Below are positions 46,637 to 55,483 of a stretch of 64,000 bases of DNA, one piece after another (within the stretch, counting starts at the first letter, position 1; every line of letters begins with the position of its first letter). Made by a program: the position numbers and the translations under genes. The stretch is from Streptomyces glomeratus. Lineage in GTDB: Bacteria > Actinomycetota > Actinomycetes > Streptomycetales > Streptomycetaceae. The stretch spans positions 62,001 through 126,000 of the forward strand of contig NZ_JAKEEB010000004.1 of assembly GCF_021462825.1 (NCBI RefSeq). The letters are read 5' to 3'. A model generated the notes under the pieces. It worked only from the letters and a program-made list of their open reading frames with translations. It was not told the origin of the DNA and made no database searches.

Positions 46637-47338
46637 TCAGCCCACCGCCAGCAGAATGGCGAGCACCACCGCTCCGGCGACCGCCGGCCCCACGATCTCG
46701 TAGGCCCAGCGGACCGTCACCTCTCCCTGGGCCCGCTCGTCGTGCTCCCGGGCTTCGTGGAGCTCCTGCAGATCACTCATGGTCTGGTCGGACGCGGCAC
46801 GGACGGGCCCGGACCGCCCGGTGCCGCCCGGCCCATCGACGCCCGGAGAACCGAAGACGCCCCGGGTACCGAGCCGCCCCACGCGGTCCGACCCGCGCTG
46901 CCCCGCCCCGGCGGCCCGCGCCTCCTGCCGTATCGCCCTCTTGCGCGCCCGCATCGACACGGGCACCGCCCACAGCTGGTACGTGGTGCCGGACTGGGAG
47001 ACGACCTCGTTGGAGTAACGGGACCGCAGGGCCGCGACCTGCCCCCACGGCAGGACGATCACGCGGAAGGGGTTGCGGATGCGGAGCCGCTCGTCGTTGG
47101 CGTAGACGGCCGGCCGCAGGCTGAAGGCGACCACCAGCGGCACGATGAGGATCATCGCGGCGAGCGCCATCCACGGGGTCCGGCCATGGCCGGTGAACAG
47201 CGCGTCGAAGCCGAGCCACCCGATGATCGCGAGCAGCAGGACACCGCCCGCGATGCCTCCGGACGACCGGTAGACCCGGTCCCTGACCTCGGAGGCCGGC
47301 GGCTGCGGCGCTGATGACTCGTGCTCGGGCGTCGTCAT
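46637..47338 (-). CDS. Membrane protein with bacterial PH-like domain
   Basis: 233 residues from ATG 47338. Two transmembrane helices (about 25-45 and 53-73) precede a PH-like segment (AVYANDERLRIRNPFRVIVLPWGQVAALRSRYSNEVV). A Gly/Arg-rich cytoplasmic region and a third helix (about 212-232) end the protein. PH-domain membrane proteins of this type are widespread in actinobacteria and have no assigned function. It is divergent from deoC; the shared gap of about 110 bp carries the deoC operator. Confidence 0.82.
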   Translation of the reverse strand: MTTPEHESSAPQPPASEVRDRVYRSSGGIAGGVLLLAIIGWLGFDALFTGHGRTPWMALAAMILIVPLVVAFSLRPAVYANDERLRIRNPFRVIVLPWGQVAALRSRYSNEVVSQSGTTYQLWAVPVSMRARKRAIRQEARAAGAGQRGSDRVGRLGTRGVFGSPGVDGPGGTGRSGPVRAASDQTMSDLQELHEAREHDERAQGEVTVRWAYEIVGPAVAGAVVLAILLAVG

Positions 47339-47421
47339 GGTGCCGATTGTGCACGACGGGCCCCGCGCCGTCGTGGGCGGTCTCGCCGGAGTTGCGATGC
47401 GCACACGGGGGTGTACAGCCG

Positions 47422-47446
47422 CTACGCGCGTAGATATGCTCGTCTG
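47422..47446 (+). promoter_or_regulatory. Palindromic operator and leaderless promoter of deoC
   Basis: CTACGCGCGTAG at 47422-47433 is followed by TATGCT (47435-47440), a good -10, and six bases later by GTG 47447. The operator abuts the -10, so a bound protein would block RNA polymerase. Confidence 0.75.
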
Positions 47447-48409
47447 GTGACCATGCCCCCCTCTGCACCTGCATCTGCTCTCAGTGACGTCACCGCGTCC
47501 GACAGCACGCTGCGCCGCTTCCTGCACGGGCTGCCCGGCGTCGACGCGGTCGGCCTGGAGGCGCGCGCCGCCTCGCTCGGCACCCGTTCCATCAAGACCA
47601 CCGCGAAGGCGTACGCCATCGACCTCGCCATCTCGATGGTCGACCTGACGACGCTGGAAGGCGCGGATACCCCGGGCAAGGTCCGGGCGCTCGGCGCCAA
47701 GGCGGTCCATCCCGACCCCACGGACCGGACGACCCCCACGACCGCGGCCGTCTGTGTCTACCCCGACATGGTGGCCGTCGCCAAGGAGGCCGTCGCGGGC
47801 TCCGGTGTGAAGGTCGCGTCCGTCGCCACCGCCTTCCCCGCGGGCCGCGCCGCGCTCGAGGTGAAGCTGGCCGACGTGCGCGAGGCCGTGGCCGCGGGCG
47901 CCGACGAGATCGACATGGTCATCGACCGCGGGGCGTTCCTCGCGGGCAGGTACCTGAAGGTGTACGACGAGATCGTCGCCGTGAAGGAGGCCTGCGGGAC
48001 GAACGCCCGGCTGAAGGTCATCTTCGAGACGGGCGAGCTGTCCACGTACGACAACATCCGTCGGGCCAGCTGGCTCGGCATGCTGGCGGGCGCCGACTTC
48101 ATCAAGACCTCGACCGGCAAGGTCGCCGTCAACGCGACCCCGCCCAACACCCTGCTCATGCTGGAGGCCGTCCGCGACTTCCGCGCCCTGACCGGCGTCC
48201 AGGTCGGCGTGAAGCCCGCCGGCGGCATCCGCACCAGCAAGGACGCGATCAAGTTCCTGGTCCTCGTCAACGAGACCGCCGGTGCCGACTGGCTCGATAA
48301 CCACTGGTTCCGCTTCGGCGCCTCCTCGCTCCTGAACGACCTGCTGATGCAGCGTCAGAAGCTCGCCACCGGCCGCTACTCCGGCCCCGACTACGTGACG
48401 GTGGACTGA
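47447..48409 (+). CDS. deoC: Deoxyribose-phosphate aldolase
   Basis: 320 residues from GTG 47447, chosen because it lies 6 nt after a -10 element (ATG 47453 is in frame). TIM-barrel class I aldolase with the Schiff-base Lys in FIKTSTGK (about Lys 220), the proton relay Lys region VGVKPAGGIRT and VCVYPDMV at strand 3. It splits 2-deoxyribose-5-phosphate into glyceraldehyde-3-phosphate and acetaldehyde. The ALDH gene 7 bp downstream can remove the acetaldehyde. Confidence 0.95.
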   Translation: MTMPPSAPASALSDVTASDSTLRRFLHGLPGVDAVGLEARAASLGTRSIKTTAKAYAIDLAISMVDLTTLEGADTPGKVRALGAKAVHPDPTDRTTPTTAAVCVYPDMVAVAKEAVAGSGVKVASVATAFPAGRAALEVKLADVREAVAAGADEIDMVIDRGAFLAGRYLKVYDEIVAVKEACGTNARLKVIFETGELSTYDNIRRASWLGMLAGADFIKTSTGKVAVNATPPNTLLMLEAVRDFRALTGVQVGVKPAGGIRTSKDAIKFLVLVNETAGADWLDNHWFRFGASSLLNDLLMQRQKLATGRYSGPDYVTVD

Positions 48410-48416
48410 GACCCTC

Positions 48417-49862
48417 ATGAACAACGTGTCATCCGCATTCGAGTACGCACCGGCGCCCGAGTCCCGCTCGGTCGTCGACATCGCCCCCTCCTACGGCCTG
48501 TTCATCGACGGCGAGTTCACCGAGGCGGCCGACGGCAAGGTCTTCAAGACGATCAGCCCGTCCACCGAGGAGGTCCTCTCCGAGGTCGCGCAGGCCGGTT
48601 CCGAGGACGTCGACCGTGCGGTCAAGGCCGCCCGCAAGGCTTTCGAGAAGTGGTCGGCGCTGCCGGGCTCGGAGCGGGCCAAGTACCTGTTCCGTATCGC
48701 CCGCATCATCCAGGAGCGCAGCCGCGAGCTGGCCGTCCTGGAGACGCTGGACAACGGAAAGCCGATCAAGGAGACCCGCGACGCGGACCTCCCGCTGGTC
48801 GCCGCGCACTTCTTCTACTACGCGGGCTGGGCCGACAAGCTGGAGCACGCCGGGTTCGGCCGCAACCCGAGGCCGCTGGGGGTCGCGGGCCAGGTCATCC
48901 CCTGGAACTTCCCGCTGCTGATGCTGGCGTGGAAGATCGCCCCGGCGCTGGCGACCGGCAACACGGTCGTCCTCAAGCCCGCGGAGACCACGCCTTTGAG
49001 CGCCCTGTTCTTCGCGGACATCTGCCGCCAGGCGGGCCTGCCCAAGGGTGTCGTCAACATCCTTCCGGGCTACGGCGACACGGGTGCCGCGCTCGTCGCC
49101 CACCCTGACGTGAACAAGGTCGCCTTCACCGGTTCCACGGCCGTGGGCAAGGAGATCGCCCGCACGGTGGCCGGTACGAGGAAGAAGCTCACCCTCGAAC
49201 TGGGCGGCAAGGGCGCCAACATCGTCTTCGACGACGCGCCGATCGACCAGGCCGTCGAGGGCATCGTGAACGGCATCTTCTTCAACCAGGGCCAGGTCTG
49301 CTGTGCGGGTTCCCGCCTGCTGGTCCAGGAGTCGATCCAGGACGAGCTGCTGGAGTCCCTCAAGCGCCGCCTGTCGACCCTGCGCCTCGGCGACCCGCTC
49401 GACAAGAACACCGACATCGGTGCGATCAACTCCGCCGAGCAGCTGGCCCGGATCAGCGCGCTCGCCGAGCAGGGCCAGGCGGAGGGCGCCGAGCGCTGGT
49501 CCCCGGCCTGCGAACTGCCCGAGAGCGGCTACTGGTTCGCCCCGACGCTCTTCACGAACGTCACCCAGGCGCACACCATCGCCCGCGACGAGATCTTCGG
49601 CCCGGTGCTGTCGGTCCTCACCTTCCGCACGCCGGACGAGGCGGTCGCCAAGGCGAACAACACTCAGTACGGCCTGTCGGCCGGCATCTGGACCGAGAAG
49701 GGCTCGCGGATCCTGGCCGTCGCGAACAAGCTGCGGGCCGGTGTCGTCTGGTCCAACACGTTCAACAAGTTCGACCCGACCTCGCCGTTCGGCGGCTACA
49801 AGGAGTCGGGCTTCGGCCGCGAGGGCGGCCGCCACGGCCTGGAGGCGTACCTCGATGTCTGA
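48417..49862 (+). CDS. NAD(P)-dependent aldehyde dehydrogenase
   Basis: 481 residues, starting 7 bp after deoC. Complete ALDH: cofactor motif FTGSTAVGKEI, general-base Glu in LELGGKGANIV, nucleophile Cys in GQVCCAGSR (about 295), substrate-channel motif EIFGPVLSV and C-terminal FGGYKESGFGREGG. From its place in the deo operon it probably oxidises acetaldehyde to acetate. It overlaps the next gene by 8 bp. Together with that gene it resembles a two-domain ALDH16 split in two. Confidence 0.94.
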   Translation: MNNVSSAFEYAPAPESRSVVDIAPSYGLFIDGEFTEAADGKVFKTISPSTEEVLSEVAQAGSEDVDRAVKAARKAFEKWSALPGSERAKYLFRIARIIQERSRELAVLETLDNGKPIKETRDADLPLVAAHFFYYAGWADKLEHAGFGRNPRPLGVAGQVIPWNFPLLMLAWKIAPALATGNTVVLKPAETTPLSALFFADICRQAGLPKGVVNILPGYGDTGAALVAHPDVNKVAFTGSTAVGKEIARTVAGTRKKLTLELGGKGANIVFDDAPIDQAVEGIVNGIFFNQGQVCCAGSRLLVQESIQDELLESLKRRLSTLRLGDPLDKNTDIGAINSAEQLARISALAEQGQAEGAERWSPACELPESGYWFAPTLFTNVTQAHTIARDEIFGPVLSVLTFRTPDEAVAKANNTQYGLSAGIWTEKGSRILAVANKLRAGVVWSNTFNKFDPTSPFGGYKESGFGREGGRHGLEAYLDV

Positions 49863-50754
49863 GAAGACCGAACAGCAGCGACTCACTGTCTTCAAGACCT
49901 ACAAGCTGTACGTCGGCGGGAAGTTCCCGCGTTCCGAGAGCGGCCGGGTGTACGAGGTGACGGACTCCAAGGGCAACTGGCTGGCCAACGCTCCGCAGTC
50001 CTCCCGCAAGGACGCCCGTGACGCGGTCGTGGCCGCGCGCAAGGCGTTCGGCGCATGGTCCGGCGCGACGGCCTACAACCGTGGCCAGGTCCTCTACCGC
50101 GTCGCGGAGATGCTGGAGGGCCGCCGGGAGCAGTTCGTGCGCGAGGTGGCCGAAGCGGAGGGCCTTTCCAAGTCCAAGGCGGCGGCGGTCGTGGACGCCA
50201 CGATCGACCGCTGGGTCTGGTACGCGGGGTGGACCGACAAGATCTCCCAGGTGGTCGGCGGCGCCAACCCGGTCGCGGGCCCGTACTTCAACCTCTCCTC
50301 ACCGGAGCCCAGCGGCGTGGTCGCCGTCGTGGCCCCGCAGGAGTCGTCCTTCCTGGGCCTGGTCTCGGTCGTGGCCCCGGTGATCGCCACGGGCAACACC
50401 GCGGTCGTGATCGCGTCCGAGAAGGCCCCGCTGCCGGCCCTCTCGCTGGGCGAGGTGCTGGCCACCTCCGACGTGCCGGGCGGTGTGGTCAACGTGCTGT
50501 CCGGCCGCACGGCGGAGATCGCTGCGCCGCTCGCCGCGCACCAGGACGTCAACGCGATCGATCTCGCCGGTGCCGACGAGGGTTTGGCGAAGGAACTGGA
50601 GATCGCCGCGGCGGACAACCTGAAGCGCGTGCTGCGTCCACAGCCTGTGGATTACTTCGAGACGCCGGGCATCGAGCGCCTGACGGCCTTCCTGGAGACG
50701 AAGACGGTCTGGCACCCGACGGGGTCGCTGGGCGCTTCCGGCTCGTCGTACTAG
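49855..50754 (+). CDS. Short non-catalytic aldehyde dehydrogenase-like protein
   Basis: 299 residues from ATG 49855, overlapping the ALDH gene. It covers the ALDH N-terminal region (YKLYVGGKFPRSESGRVYEV, YNRGQVLYRVAEML, VVAVVAPQES) and a Rossmann-like part (AAHQDVNAIDLAGADEGLAKELEI), but has neither the LELGGK Glu nor any GQxC Cys. It ends about 180 residues short of a normal ALDH. It cannot be an active dehydrogenase and is likely a structural partner of the ALDH upstream, like the pseudo-domain of ALDH16. Confidence 0.88.
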   Translation: MSEKTEQQRLTVFKTYKLYVGGKFPRSESGRVYEVTDSKGNWLANAPQSSRKDARDAVVAARKAFGAWSGATAYNRGQVLYRVAEMLEGRREQFVREVAEAEGLSKSKAAAVVDATIDRWVWYAGWTDKISQVVGGANPVAGPYFNLSSPEPSGVVAVVAPQESSFLGLVSVVAPVIATGNTAVVIASEKAPLPALSLGEVLATSDVPGGVVNVLSGRTAEIAAPLAAHQDVNAIDLAGADEGLAKELEIAAADNLKRVLRPQPVDYFETPGIERLTAFLETKTVWHPTGSLGASGSSY

Positions 50755-50846
50755 AGGCGCTTCTCCGTACGGGCCCGCTTCTCCGTACGGGGCCCGCTTC
50801 TCGTAGCGGACGCGCTCCTCGTACCGGAGACGTACGCGGAACAGCG

Positions 50847-50883
50847 GAGCCGCGCTTCCCGCCGTCCAGGGGAAGCGCGGCTC
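50847..50883. terminator. Bidirectional terminator after the deoC-ALDH operon
   Basis: A 14-bp perfect stem around AGCCGCGCTTCCC / GGGAAGCGCGGCT with a 9-nt loop, between stops at 50754 (+) and 50903 (-). Confidence 0.85.
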
Positions 50884-50902
50884 TGCGTCATGGGGCCGCG
50901 GG

Positions 50903-51304
50903 TCAGCGCGTCCCGCGGAGCACCTGGCCGACCACCGGAACACTGCCGAGCGACTGCGCCTGGGCCACCGGCCGGGTCAGGGCCTGCGACGACAGCGGCT
51001 TGAAGTCGGCGACCTGCGTGGCGACGCCGTTGTCCAGCGGGTCGACGCCCGTGCCCGCCAGCGGATTCGGCTTGAGGCCCGAGAGCGGCCCGGTGACCCG
51101 TCCCACGATCCCGCTCAGCTGCTGAAGGCCCTGCTGGGGCCCGGCCTGGTCGAGCGAGACGGGCCGGGTGCGCATCACGTCCAGGACGGGGGCGCTGTCC
51201 GCCGATGCCGCGGCCGCGCCCGCCCCCAGCGCGGCGCCCGCGGTCGCGATGAGGACGAGGGCTCGCCGGGCGGTGGGGTTCTTGGGGGAGGCGTGTCGTG
51301 CCAT
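50903..51304 (-). CDS. Small secreted protein
   Basis: 133 residues from ATG 51304 (AAAAGGTGG upstream). Signal peptide (about 10-34, cleavage near ASA-D). The mature part has Leu/Val/Gly/Pro-rich short repeats (PLSGLKPNPLAGTGVDPLDNG) with no Cys. It is similar in style to the secreted protein at 57200-57526, both of the small streptomycete exported type with unknown role. Confidence 0.75.
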   Translation of the reverse strand: MARHASPKNPTARRALVLIATAGAALGAGAAAASADSAPVLDVMRTRPVSLDQAGPQQGLQQLSGIVGRVTGPLSGLKPNPLAGTGVDPLDNGVATQVADFKPLSSQALTRPVAQAQSLGSVPVVGQVLRGTR

Positions 51305-51433
51305 GACTGCTGCCACCTTTTCACTGCGAAGGGTAATGATGTCGACACGCAGGGTAGTTGAGTCGTGATGTGTGCTCCAAACGTCGACCCGCGGGGTCGG
51401 CACGGTGTACGGAATGCGTCAGACTGGTGTCTC

Positions 51434-52069
51434 GTGAGTTCCCATCCTCCGGCCCCCGCCCGCGTCGTGCTGCTGTGCGGCCCCTCCGGCTCCGGCAAGT
51501 CCCTCGTCGCCGCCCTCTCCGGGCTTCCCGTGCTGCGACTGGACGACTTCTACAAGGAGGGCGACGACCCGACGCTGCCCCTGGTGGAGGGGAGTTCGGA
51601 CATCGACTGGGACCATCCGCGGTCGTGGGACGCGGACGTCGCGGTCGCGGCCATCGCCGAACTGTGCGCCACGGGCCGTACGAGGGTGCCTGTGTACGAC
51701 ATCGCGCTGAGCGCACGCACGGGCGAGGAGGCGCTGGACATCGACCGTACGCCGGTGTTCATCGCGGAAGGGATCTTCGCCGCCGAGATCGTGGCGCGCT
51801 GCCGGGAACTGGGCCTGCTCGCCGACGCCCTGTGCCTGACGCGCGGGCCCCTCACCACGTTCCGCCGCCGCTTCGTGCGCGATCTCAGGGAGGGCCGCAA
51901 GTCGGTCCCGTTCCTGCTGCGCCGCGGCTGGCGGCTGATGCGCGCGGAGCGGTCGATCGTCGCCCGCCAGACGGCTCTCGGCGCGTACGCGTGCGACCGG
52001 AACGAGGCGCTGAGCCGGCTCGCCGCGGCGACCACGGGACGGCCGGCTCCGGCCGGAGCCGCGGCCTAG
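51434..52069 (+). CDS. Uridine-kinase-like P-loop kinase
   Basis: 211 residues from GTG 51434; no clear ribosome-binding site, so it may be leaderless. Walker A LCGPSGSGKS (about 15-24), a short substrate-binding region (RLDDFYKEGDDPTLP...DIDWDHPRSWD) and VFIAEGIFAAEI match the uridine/cytidine kinase family, which phosphorylates pyrimidine nucleosides with NTP. The Asp in LDDFY is the expected catalytic base. It fits the nucleoside theme of this region, but the substrate is not proven and there is no 12-bp palindrome upstream. Confidence 0.88.
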   Translation: MSSHPPAPARVVLLCGPSGSGKSLVAALSGLPVLRLDDFYKEGDDPTLPLVEGSSDIDWDHPRSWDADVAVAAIAELCATGRTRVPVYDIALSARTGEEALDIDRTPVFIAEGIFAAEIVARCRELGLLADALCLTRGPLTTFRRRFVRDLREGRKSVPFLLRRGWRLMRAERSIVARQTALGAYACDRNEALSRLAAATTGRPAPAGAAA

Positions 52070-52237
52070 CCGGACCTCGGCCCCGCCCACCACCGCAGGG
52101 ACGACGAAAAGCGGGACTGGACGGACCCCCCGGCCCTCCAGTCCCGCTCTCCCGCGCACCCCGCGTGTCCCCCGTCGCGGTGCTCCCCCGTGCTTCCCCC
52201 GTCCCCCCAGGTGGTGCTCCCCCGTGCCCCCCGTCCC

Positions 52238-52975
52238 TCAGGCGACAAGCTCGCCGAAGGACTCCTCCTCGTCACGGCCGAAGCTGAGGACCTCGTCCTC
52301 GCGCAGCCGGCGGAGCGACCGCCAGATGCTGGACTTCACCGTGCCGACACTGATGTCGAGGATCTCCGCGATCTCCGGGTCCGTGCGGCCCTCGTAGTAA
52401 CGCAGGACCAGCATGGTGCGCTGGAGTTCCGGCAGTCGGGCGAGCGCCTGCCACAGGACGGCGCGCAGCTCGGTGCCCCGCATCGCGTCCGTGTCGCCGG
52501 CGGTCTCCGGCAGCTCCTCGGTCGGGTACTCGTTCAGCTTGCGGCGGCGCCACGCGCTGATGTGCAGATTCGTCATCGTGCGCCGCAGATAGCCACCCAC
52601 CGCGGCCTTGTCACTGATCCGGTCCCAGGCCCGGTACGTCGAGAACAGCGCGCTCTGCAGCAGGTCCTCGGCCTCGAACCGGTCACCGGTCAGGTGGTAG
52701 GCGGTTGCGTACAGGGAGGCGCGGCGCTCCTCGACATAGGCGGTGAACTCCGCCTCCGTCACCGAGCGGCGCTCCCCCGATGCCTCCCCGTACGCGGCTC
52801 CCCCGTGAGCTTCCCCCGTGTGCGCGTCAACCACCGTCATATACGCGGTGTGCTGACGCCCGGTGCCGCGAGCGCACCCCCGCCCGCTCACGGCACCGGA
52901 CTTCTCCGTGTTCCGGGTGACGTCGTGAAGACGCGTGACAACTGCGCTTGTGCTGTTGCTGTGCAGCGTGTTCAT
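52238..52975 (-). CDS. sigQ: ECF RNA polymerase sigma factor SigQ
   Basis: 245 residues from ATG 52975 (GGGGGGCG upstream). A long, partly disordered N-terminus (about 1-80) is followed by sigma region 2 (YATAYHLTGDRFEAEDLLQSALF) and region 4 (LPELQRTMLVLRYYEGRTDPEIAEIL, VGTVKSSIWRSL). It is divergent from afsQ1-afsQ2, the established arrangement of the SigQ/AfsQ locus, where AfsQ1 activates sigQ. The locus controls antibiotic production and nitrogen/phosphate responses in S. coelicolor. An AfsQ1-type box lies in the gap. Confidence 0.92.
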   Translation of the reverse strand: MNTLHSNSTSAVVTRLHDVTRNTEKSGAVSGRGCARGTGRQHTAYMTVVDAHTGEAHGGAAYGEASGERRSVTEAEFTAYVEERRASLYATAYHLTGDRFEAEDLLQSALFSTYRAWDRISDKAAVGGYLRRTMTNLHISAWRRRKLNEYPTEELPETAGDTDAMRGTELRAVLWQALARLPELQRTMLVLRYYEGRTDPEIAEILDISVGTVKSSIWRSLRRLREDEVLSFGRDEEESFGELVA

Positions 52976-53067
52976 CTTGCGCCCCCCGTCGTGGACCCGG
53001 TCTTCCGTGCGGCCTTGCTTGTGTCGAAAAGCTTGCCCGGGCGACTTCATGGCCGTGTCCGTCGACT

Positions 53068-53083
53068 GTCACAGAGCTGTCAC
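53068..53083. promoter_or_regulatory. AfsQ1-type binding site
   Basis: GTCAC-AGAGCT-GTCAC matches the published AfsQ1 consensus GTnAC-n6-GTnAC exactly. It sits in the sigQ-afsQ1 intergenic region, 93 bp upstream of the sigQ start, suggesting direct activation of sigQ. Confidence 0.75.
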
Positions 53084-53233
53084 AGGGGCCGGCCACAGCC
53101 GTTTCACAGCGTCATCACAGAAAAGAGCCGTACGATTACGCAGCCGTTCCGTCCGCCCGCGTCGCGGACCGCGAGAGGGCCGGGGCCGCTCACACAGTCG
53201 CTCCGGCAGTCGATAGACGGCCGCGGTATGGGT

Positions 53234-53246
53234 CAGAATGGCCCCC
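53234..53246 (+). promoter_or_regulatory. Leaderless promoter of afsQ1
   Basis: CAGAAT (53234-53239) is a -10 candidate seven bases before GTG 53247, so afsQ1 mRNA probably begins at its start codon. Confidence 0.55.
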
Positions 53247-53924
53247 GTGCCTTCCCTGTTGCTGATCGAGGACGACGACGCCATCCGAACGGCCCTGGAG
53301 CTCTCACTGACGCGCCAGGGACACCGTGTGGCCACCGCTGCCACCGGAGAGGACGGCCTGAAGCTGCTGCGTGAACAGCGGCCGGATCTGATCGTGCTGG
53401 ACGTCATGCTGCCCGGCATCGACGGTTTCGAGGTGTGCCGGCGGATCCGGCGCACCGACCAGCTGCCGATCATTCTGCTGACCGCGCGCAGCGACGACAT
53501 CGACGTCGTGGTCGGGCTGGAGTCCGGCGCCGACGACTACGTCGTCAAGCCCGTGCAGGGGCGGGTCCTCGACGCCCGGATCCGGGCCGTGCTGCGCCGC
53601 GGCGAGCGGGAGGCCAGCGACTCGGCGACGTTCGGCAGCCTGGTCATCGACCGGTCGGCGATGACGGTCACCAAGAACGGCGAGGACCTCCAACTCACCC
53701 CGACGGAACTGCGACTGCTGCTGGAGCTGAGCCGGCGGCCCGGACAGGCCCTGTCCCGGCAGCAGCTGCTGCGGCTGGTGTGGGAGCACGACTATCTGGG
53801 CGACTCACGGCTCGTCGACGCATGCGTCCAGCGGCTGCGCGCCAAGGTCGAGGACGTGCCCTCGTCGCCCACGCTGATCCGCACGGTCCGTGGCGTCGGA
53901 TACCGGCTGGACGCTCCTCAGTGA
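53247..53924 (+). CDS. afsQ1: Response regulator AfsQ1
   Basis: 225 residues from GTG 53247; the ATG 53238 alternative lies inside the -10. OmpR/PhoB type: receiver domain with acidic pocket (IEDDD), phosphoacceptor Asp in VLDVMLPG, switch Thr in LLTARS and Lys in YVVKPVQG; a winged-helix DNA-binding domain follows (LTPTELRLLLELSRRPGQ, TIRTVRGVGYRL). Its start and receiver match AfsQ1 of S. coelicolor as I recall it. The stop overlaps the afsQ2 GTG by four bases. Confidence 0.95.
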   Translation: MPSLLLIEDDDAIRTALELSLTRQGHRVATAATGEDGLKLLREQRPDLIVLDVMLPGIDGFEVCRRIRRTDQLPIILLTARSDDIDVVVGLESGADDYVVKPVQGRVLDARIRAVLRRGEREASDSATFGSLVIDRSAMTVTKNGEDLQLTPTELRLLLELSRRPGQALSRQQLLRLVWEHDYLGDSRLVDACVQRLRAKVEDVPSSPTLIRTVRGVGYRLDAPQ

Positions 53925-55483
53925 CCGATCCGTACAGGGGGCTCCGCGGCTGGGCCGCGGCACGCAGGGCGGTGCAGTCACGCCTGCGCTTCACCAGTCT
54001 CAGACTGCGCCTGGTCGTGGTCTTCGGACTCGTCGCGCTGACCGCGGCGGTGTCGGCGTCCGGCATCGCGTACTGGCTCAACCGCGAGGCCGTGCTCACC
54101 CGCACCCAGGACGCGGTGCTGCGCGACTTCCAGCAGGAGATGCAGAACCGGGCGACGTCGCTGCCGGTGCACCCGACGCGCGACCAGTTGCAGCACACCG
54201 CCGGGCAGATGGCGAACAGCAGCCAGCGCTTCAGCGTGCTGCTGGTGGCGCAGGACGAGCACGGCAGGACCGTGACCGGCAACTCGGACCTGGACACCTT
54301 CACGCTGGAGGACGTGCCCGCGTCGCTGCGGAAGGCGGTCGACAAGCAGCAGAAGACGTCGGACGCGAAGGACTCCTACCACCTGTACTGGCAGCGGATC
54401 GTCGAGGACGACAAGCCGTACCTGGTGGGCGGCGCCAAGGTGATAGGCGGTGGGCCGACCGGCTACATGCTCAAGTCCCTGGAGCCGGAGGCGAAGGACC
54501 TCAACTCGCTGGCCTGGTCGCTCGGTATCGCCACCGGTCTCGCGCTGATCGGCTCGGCGCTGCTCGCGCAGGCCGCCGCCACGACCGTGCTGAAGCCGGT
54601 GCACCGCCTCGGTATCGCGGCCCGGCGGCTGGGCGAGGGCAAGCTGGACACGCGGCTGAGGGTGTCCGGCACCGACGAACTGGCCGAGCTGTCCCGGACC
54701 TTCAACCGTGCCGCCGAGTCCCTGGAGAAGACGGTCGCGGACATGAGCGCCCGCGAGGAGGCGTCCCGGCGCTTCGTCGCCGACATGTCCCATGAGCTGC
54801 GCACTCCGCTCACGGCGATCACGGCCGTCACCGAGGTCCTGGAGGAGGAACTGGACGCGGAGACCGGCGGCATCGACCCGATGATCGAGCCGGCCGTACG
54901 GCTCGTGGTCAGCGAGACCCGGCGGCTGAACGACCTCGTCGAGAACCTGATGGAGGTCACCCGCTTCGACGCGGGCACCGCCCGGCTGGTCCTGGACGAC
55001 GTGGACATCGCCGACCAGATCACCGCGTGCATCGACGCCCGTGCCTGGCTGGACGCCGTCGAGCTGGACGCCGAGCGCGGCATCATGGCCCGCCTCGACC
55101 CGCGGCGGCTCGACGTGATCCTGGCGAACCTGATCGGCAACGCGCTCAAGCACGGTGGCTCGCCGGTACGGGTGTCCGTGCGCGAGGAGGGCGAGGAGCT
55201 GGTCATCAGGGTGCGGGACCACGGTCCCGGCATCCCGGAGGACGTCCTGCCGCATGTCTTCGACCGCTTCTACAAGGCGAGCGCCTCACGGCCGCGTTCC
55301 GAGGGCAGCGGCCTCGGACTGTCCATCGCGATGGAGAACGCGCACATCCACGGCGGCGAGATCACGGCCGCCAACTCCCCCGACGGCGGGGCGGTGTTCA
55401 CGCTGCGCCTGCCGCGCGACGCGTCACCGCTGGTCGAGGAGGAGCAGCGGAACGGGAACGGCACCAAGGGGAACGCCCGATGA
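53921..55483 (+). CDS. afsQ2: Sensor histidine kinase AfsQ2
   Basis: 520 residues from GTG 53921 (overlaps the afsQ1 stop). Transmembrane helix about 30-52, an extracellular sensor loop of about 145 residues, a second helix about 200-220, HAMP (KPVHRLGIAARRL), the phosphoacceptor His in DMSHELRTPLTA, and the ATPase domain with N (NLIGNALKHG), G1 (RDHGPGIPE) and G2 (GSGLGLSI) boxes. It phosphorylates AfsQ1 in response to an unknown envelope or nutrient signal. The lipoprotein downstream is translationally coupled. Confidence 0.95.
   Translation: MTDPYRGLRGWAAARRAVQSRLRFTSLRLRLVVVFGLVALTAAVSASGIAYWLNREAVLTRTQDAVLRDFQQEMQNRATSLPVHPTRDQLQHTAGQMANSSQRFSVLLVAQDEHGRTVTGNSDLDTFTLEDVPASLRKAVDKQQKTSDAKDSYHLYWQRIVEDDKPYLVGGAKVIGGGPTGYMLKSLEPEAKDLNSLAWSLGIATGLALIGSALLAQAAATTVLKPVHRLGIAARRLGEGKLDTRLRVSGTDELAELSRTFNRAAESLEKTVADMSAREEASRRFVADMSHELRTPLTAITAVTEVLEEELDAETGGIDPMIEPAVRLVVSETRRLNDLVENLMEVTRFDAGTARLVLDDVDIADQITACIDARAWLDAVELDAERGIMARLDPRRLDVILANLIGNALKHGGSPVRVSVREEGEELVIRVRDHGPGIPEDVLPHVFDRFYKASASRPRSEGSGLGLSIAMENAHIHGGEITAANSPDGGAVFTLRLPRDASPLVEEEQRNGNGTKGNAR

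Noticed and set aside
52070..52237. C-rich repeats such as CTCCCCCGTGC in the gap before sigQ
   Set aside because: Simple low-complexity sequence with no regular period. No gene, CRISPR or attachment site is supported.
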